A DNA stretch of 19,769 bases from assembly GCA_019510535.1 (NCBI GenBank), contig JAEKKE010000081.1, positions 1 through 19,769 of the forward strand, in the 5' to 3' direction. The translations under genes and the position numbers were made by a program. The stretch's first letter is position 1. Each line of letters opens with the position of its first letter. Under the pieces are notes generated by a model. The model ran no database searches and had not been told where the DNA came from. It saw only the letters and a program-made list of their open reading frames with translations. The DNA is from Acidobacteriota bacterium. Lineage in GTDB: Bacteria; Acidobacteriota; Terriglobia; Terriglobales; Acidobacteriaceae. Shown here piece by piece: positions 16,556 through 19,769 of the stretch.

Positions 16556-18025
16556 TCAGCAGACGCCCGTAAGCTTTTTTACGATGTTGGTCGTTGAGAA
16601 CCCGGCTACGGTAGGCACAATCTCCACGCGGCCTCCGGCTGCAATGACGATTTCATGGCCTACAACCGTGTCTATGGTGTAGTCGCCACCCTTCACCAGA
16701 ACGCTAGGCTTCAGGTCGCGGATCAGTTCCAGGGGCGTGTCTTCATCAAACAACACAACGGCGTCGACCGCGGCCAGCGCCGCCATCACGCGAGCGCGTT
16801 CCTGCTCTCCAACGACCGGACGCGTTGGCCCCTTCAGCCGCTGCACGCTGGCATCGGTATTCAGGCCCACGATCAGCTTGCTGCCGAACCTGCGGCAGTC
16901 CTCGAGCAGCGTGATGTGTCCGACATGCAACAGGTCAAAGCATCCGTTGGTGAAGACGATGGTTTCGCCGGCGGCACGCCATTCCTCGACACGGCGCTTC
17001 ACGCGCTCCCGGTCGAGCACACGCTCGTCAGACCGCAGGTCCTGGCTCGGCGTCAGCAATTCGACCAGCTCGCCGGAGGTAATCGGCACAGTACCGACCT
17101 TACCGACGACGATCCCCGCAGCCAGATTCGCCAGCTCGATCGCCGTCTCGACCTTCAGACCACCAGCCAGACCGGCGGCAAGGGTAGCAATTACCGTATC
17201 CCCTGCACCGGAGACATCGAAGACCTCACGTGCCCGGGCCGGCGAGTGATAGGTGTATCCAGGCCTTACGATCCGGATTCCCTTCTCGCTCATCGTGACT
17301 GTCAGGTATTCGAACTCATGCTCTACCACCTGCTTTTCCGCGGCATGCAGCAGGGCGTCCACTTCATACGATGGGACTCCCGTTGCCTGCGAGAGCTCAT
17401 TGAGGTTTGGGCAGACGGTCGTTGCTCCGGAGTACTTGCCCAGATCACGCGTCTTTGGATCCACCAGTACCGGAATCGCACGGTCGCGTGCGGCGCGGAT
17501 CACCGCTCGGCACAATTCGTCGGAAAGTGCGCCTTTGGCGTAGTCACTCAGGATCACTGCATCCGCATGAGCCACTGCTGCGACCGAGGTGTCGATCAGC
17601 CGCTGCAGATCTTCAGAGGAAGGCTTCTTCTGGCTTTCGATATCCAGACGCAGCATCTGCTGGGTGCGCGCCACGATGCGTGTCTTCGAGATCGTAGGCA
17701 GGCTGCCAGTGACGACCGGAGCATAGTTCACACCGTCCTGATCGAGCAGCGACGCCAGTTCTTCTTTTTCACGGTCAGCGCCCCAGAACCCCGCGAGCGT
17801 GGCCTGTGCACCCAGTCCGGCCAGGTTCATGGCAACATTGGCAGCGCCACCGGCGCGCTCATACCGCTGCGCATGGCGCAGCACCGGTACGGGGGCTTCG
17901 GGCGAGATACGCTCCACCTCGCCATGAATGTATCGATCCAGCATGATGTCGCCCACAACCAGAATGCGGAGGTTGGAAAACCCTCCCTCCAGCAACCCGA
18001 GCACCTCATGAACCTGCGGAAGCAT
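16556..18025 (-). CDS. hldE: Bifunctional heptose-7-phosphate kinase / heptose-1-phosphate adenylyltransferase HldE
   Basis: HldE phosphorylates D-glycero-beta-D-manno-heptose 7-phosphate at C1 and later adds AMP to heptose 1-phosphate, in the cytoplasm. The product has 489 residues, near the usual 475. The N-terminal ribokinase-like domain (about 1-325) shows GDIMLDRY (25-32), SPEAPVPVL (41-49), GGAANVAMNLAGLGA (59-73) and DVSGAGD (270-276) with the catalytic base D276. The C-terminal nucleotidyltransferase domain (about 350-489) shows TNGCFDLLHVGH (359-370) with the HxGH signature, then GLNTDASVQRLKGPTRPV and KGGDYT. Both active sites look complete. AAGGAG (18036-18031) lies 5 nt before the ATG. 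No gmhA or gmhB is in the window. Confidence 0.96.
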   Translation of the reverse strand: MLPQVHEVLGLLEGGFSNLRILVVGDIMLDRYIHGEVERISPEAPVPVLRHAQRYERAGGAANVAMNLAGLGAQATLAGFWGADREKEELASLLDQDGVNYAPVVTGSLPTISKTRIVARTQQMLRLDIESQKKPSSEDLQRLIDTSVAAVAHADAVILSDYAKGALSDELCRAVIRAARDRAIPVLVDPKTRDLGKYSGATTVCPNLNELSQATGVPSYEVDALLHAAEKQVVEHEFEYLTVTMSEKGIRIVRPGYTYHSPARAREVFDVSGAGDTVIATLAAGLAGGLKVETAIELANLAAGIVVGKVGTVPITSGELVELLTPSQDLRSDERVLDRERVKRRVEEWRAAGETIVFTNGCFDLLHVGHITLLEDCRRFGSKLIVGLNTDASVQRLKGPTRPVVGEQERARVMAALAAVDAVVLFDEDTPLELIRDLKPSVLVKGGDYTIDTVVGHEIVIAAGGRVEIVPTVAGFSTTNIVKKLTGVC

Positions 18026-18067
18026 CGTCTCTCCTTCTTCCCATCATCGCATCACGCGAACAATCCA

Positions 18068-19150
18068 TCATTTCGCCACTGTTGACAGAGCTGCACGGAC
18101 CTCGTGCATCACCTCATCCACGGTGATCGACATCAGGCACTTCTTTTTCTCCACGATGCAGGTCTCCAGACCGCATCCCCAGCAGTCAACCTTGTGATAT
18201 ATCACCCTGTGTCCCGGGCCATATGGGAACCAGACCGCCGGCTTATTGCGAGCGGCGAAGATTGCCACGCATGGCGTTTGAACCGCTGCGGCAAGATGCA
18301 TCGGGCCCGAGTCGTGGCCGACAAACAACCTGGCATGGGCAAAGGCCGCGGCGCTCTCACGCGGGGTGAGCTTGCCGCAAAGATTCACCACCGGGCCTCC
18401 ACCGGCCGCGCGCCAACCATCGGCTGCTGCTTCGCTCACAGTGCTCTCTTCAGGAGCTCCGGCAAGCGCAAGACCGAACTCCGGATAAGCCGCGCCCATC
18501 TGAGCAAGCAGGCCGCGCCAGTTCTCTACGCCCCAGTCCTTTGCCTGTACTTTCGTGCCAACACTGACAGCGATGACCGGGCGGTCGCCCAACGGCTTCA
18601 GCAGAGCCGCCGCCTTGTCCTTCTCCGCAGGTACAAGCTCCAGGTCCCAGCTCGCGGCATCGTCCAGATGCGCATCGCCCAGCTCGGCGATATTCCTCGC
18701 GTGCTTGGCAGCTTCCTGCTCATAGACGCCGTTTTCATCCAGCCGATTCTGCTGCATGTCTTCCGTCAGGGGTATGCCCACAAACTTCTTCACCCCGGCA
18801 AGGCGAAAGAACGCGGCATCGCGCTTCGTATTGGCCAGGCCGCGGCCTGCCGCCAGATAGACAAGAACATCGGGCTTAAACTGCCGTATCTCCCAGGCCA
18901 GCTTCGCTAAAGCCAGAGGATTTCGTGTTCCTACCTGATAGCGCATGTATCCATGGATCAGCCCGGTGGGACCCAGAACAGCCGCAGCAGCAGGAGCTTT
19001 GCTGCTCACGGGCCAGTTCGTCAACATACGCCGCTCGGCGTTTGGAAAAGCCCGTGCAATCAGACGCAGGCTAGGAAGAACAATGAGCGTATCCCCAAGA
19101 CTTCCCAGACGATAGACCAGTACTCGCTTCGTATCGAGATTTGGAGTCAT
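18068..19150 (-). CDS. Glycosyltransferase family 9, heptosyltransferase-like
   Basis: GT9 enzymes transfer heptose (or a related sugar) from the ADP-sugar to lipid A-Kdo or the core. The 360-residue product has the N-terminal RLGSLGD (14-20), in which D20 is in the position of the catalytic aspartate. It also has VSVGTKVQAKDWGVENW around 196-212 and the donor-site motif GHDSGPMHLAAA (278-289). Near the C-terminus are four cysteines in a C-x2-C-x4-C-x6-C pattern (C323, C326, C331, C338), as seen in many WaaF-type proteins. It is the first gene of the operon with hldE and hldD, 42 nt before hldE, which supports heptose as the sugar. Whether it is WaaC, WaaF or another step cannot be decided. 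The ATG at 19150 has no clear Shine-Dalgarno, and a TATTCT lies 7 nt upstream, so the mRNA may be leaderless. Confidence 0.88.
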   Translation of the reverse strand: MTPNLDTKRVLVYRLGSLGDTLIVLPSLRLIARAFPNAERRMLTNWPVSSKAPAAAAVLGPTGLIHGYMRYQVGTRNPLALAKLAWEIRQFKPDVLVYLAAGRGLANTKRDAAFFRLAGVKKFVGIPLTEDMQQNRLDENGVYEQEAAKHARNIAELGDAHLDDAASWDLELVPAEKDKAAALLKPLGDRPVIAVSVGTKVQAKDWGVENWRGLLAQMGAAYPEFGLALAGAPEESTVSEAAADGWRAAGGGPVVNLCGKLTPRESAAAFAHARLFVGHDSGPMHLAAAVQTPCVAIFAARNKPAVWFPYGPGHRVIYHKVDCWGCGLETCIVEKKKCLMSITVDEVMHEVRAALSTVAK

Positions 19151-19163
19151 TGCACATAGAATA
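19134..19163. promoter_or_regulatory. Overlapping divergent promoter candidates, GT9 operon and DUF4254 gene
   Basis: The two start codons (19150 minus, 19174 plus) are separated by 23 bp. On the plus strand TCGAGA (19134-19139), 17 nt, TAGAAT (19157-19162) would start a transcript about 5 nt before the DUF4254 ATG. On the minus strand TATTCT (19163-19158) is 7 nt before the GT9 ATG, with no good -35 box. The two -10 boxes would share the same bases, implying mutually exclusive firing and near-leaderless messages. Confidence 0.3.
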
Positions 19164-19173
19164 TCCGCTGAGC

Positions 19174-19769
19174 ATGTCTGTTCCGTTACTCGACGCCTTC
19201 GCCATCACCGCGGCCCAGGATCTGCAGACCAAAAACTGGCATCTGCCCGAGCCTCCACGCACCACGCCGGCAGACCCGTTCGACGGCCTGCTCAGTCAGC
19301 TCCATCGAGCCAACTTCGAGCTGTGGCACGAAAGAAGACCGGGCCCGCGATCCCAACGCCAGCTCTGATCAGATTGCGATCACCAAACGAGCCATCGACA
19401 TTTTGAATCAGCGCCGCAACGATGTCGTGGAACAGCTTGATCGGGCGCTGCTTGATGCCCTGGCGCCGCTCTCTTTACCCAACGCGGACGCAGCGCTGCA
19501 CTCCGAAACGCCGGGGCTGATCCTTGACCGGCTCTCTATCCTTGCGCTCAAGATCTTTCATACGCAGGAGCAGATTGACCGCACTGACATCACCGAAGAG
19601 CATCGCTCCAGGAACCAGGCTCGCCTCGCGATGCTCACGGAACAACGCACCGATCTTGCCGGTTGCCTGGACGCTCTTTGGAGCGATATCACAGGCGGCA
19701 GGCGCCGCTTCAAGCTGTACCGGCAGTTGAAGATGTACAACGATCCGACACTGAATCCTGTGCTTTATG
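19174..19769 (+). pseudogene. DUF4254 family protein, disrupted by a one-base frameshift (runs off right edge)
   Basis: From the ATG at 19174 the frame reads MSVPLLDAFAITAAQDLQ, then FDGLLSQLHRANFELWHE. At 19330-19334 (GAAAG) an extra A shifts the frame, and that frame ends at a TGA at 19366-19368. Removing one A restores EEDRARDPNASSDQIAI, and the new frame stays open to the window edge. It includes the DUF4254 hallmarks LHSETPGLILDRLSILALKIFH (19498-19563) and, near the end, YRQLKMYNDPTLNPVLY. The restored protein would be about 200 residues, the normal family length, so only a few codons lie outside. DUF4254 has no assigned function but often sits near LPS glycosyltransferases. The break may be a true mutation, a slippage site or a sequencing error at the A-run; intact codon use downstream favours a recent or artefactual change. 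Confidence 0.8.

Overview
The window looks like a chromosomal piece of a Gram-negative, GC-rich bacterium, most likely an acidobacterium of the Terriglobus/Granulicella/Edaphobacter type. That placement is an inference. It rests on the combination of a fused BcsA-BcsB cellulose synthase, a BcsQ-like protein with a very large N-terminal extension, a DUF3857 exported protein and a DUF4254 protein beside heptose genes. No taxonomic marker was compared. Nearly every protein gene is on the minus strand. The plus strand carries one tRNA and one broken gene at the right edge.

Right to left, in the direction of transcription, the first block (19150 to 14297) is an LPS inner-core heptose operon: a GT9 heptosyltransferase-like protein, bifunctional HldE, HldD, and an ATP-grasp ligase of unknown substrate. 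Gaps are only 21 to 48 bp. HldE and HldD supply ADP-L-glycero-beta-D-manno-heptose, and the GT9 enzyme is a plausible user of it. Divergent from this operon, across a 23-bp gap, is a DUF4254 gene that carries a one-base frameshift and runs off the window.

The second block (13792 to 481) is a cellulose operon in the order bcsQ-like, bcsAB fusion, bcsZ, bcsC. bcsQ and bcsAB overlap by 4 nt (ATGA), bcsAB and bcsZ are 12 nt apart, and bcsC follows a 140-nt gap. Together they encode a ParA/MinD-like factor, an inner-membrane synthase with a PilZ c-di-GMP receptor domain joined to its periplasmic partner, a periplasmic GH8 cellulase, and an outer-membrane TPR/beta-barrel exporter. BcsQ and BcsC both carry unusually long Pro/Gln-rich regions (roughly 255 and 390 residues).

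The two blocks are separated by tRNA-Lys(TTT) on the plus strand. The space between that tRNA and bcsQ holds a 29-bp hairpin-forming inverted repeat and a candidate sigma70-type promoter for the cellulose operon. At the left edge, beyond a 254-bp gap with a good promoter (TTGCCA-N17-TATAAA), begins a DUF3857-type exported protein that is cut off by the window.

I saw no insertion sequence, CRISPR array, phage gene or rRNA. The least conventional points are the composite BcsQ protein, the long BcsC linker, the conserved-looking hairpin upstream of the operon, the bcsC leader, the ATP-grasp enzyme in a heptose operon and the frameshifted DUF4254 gene.
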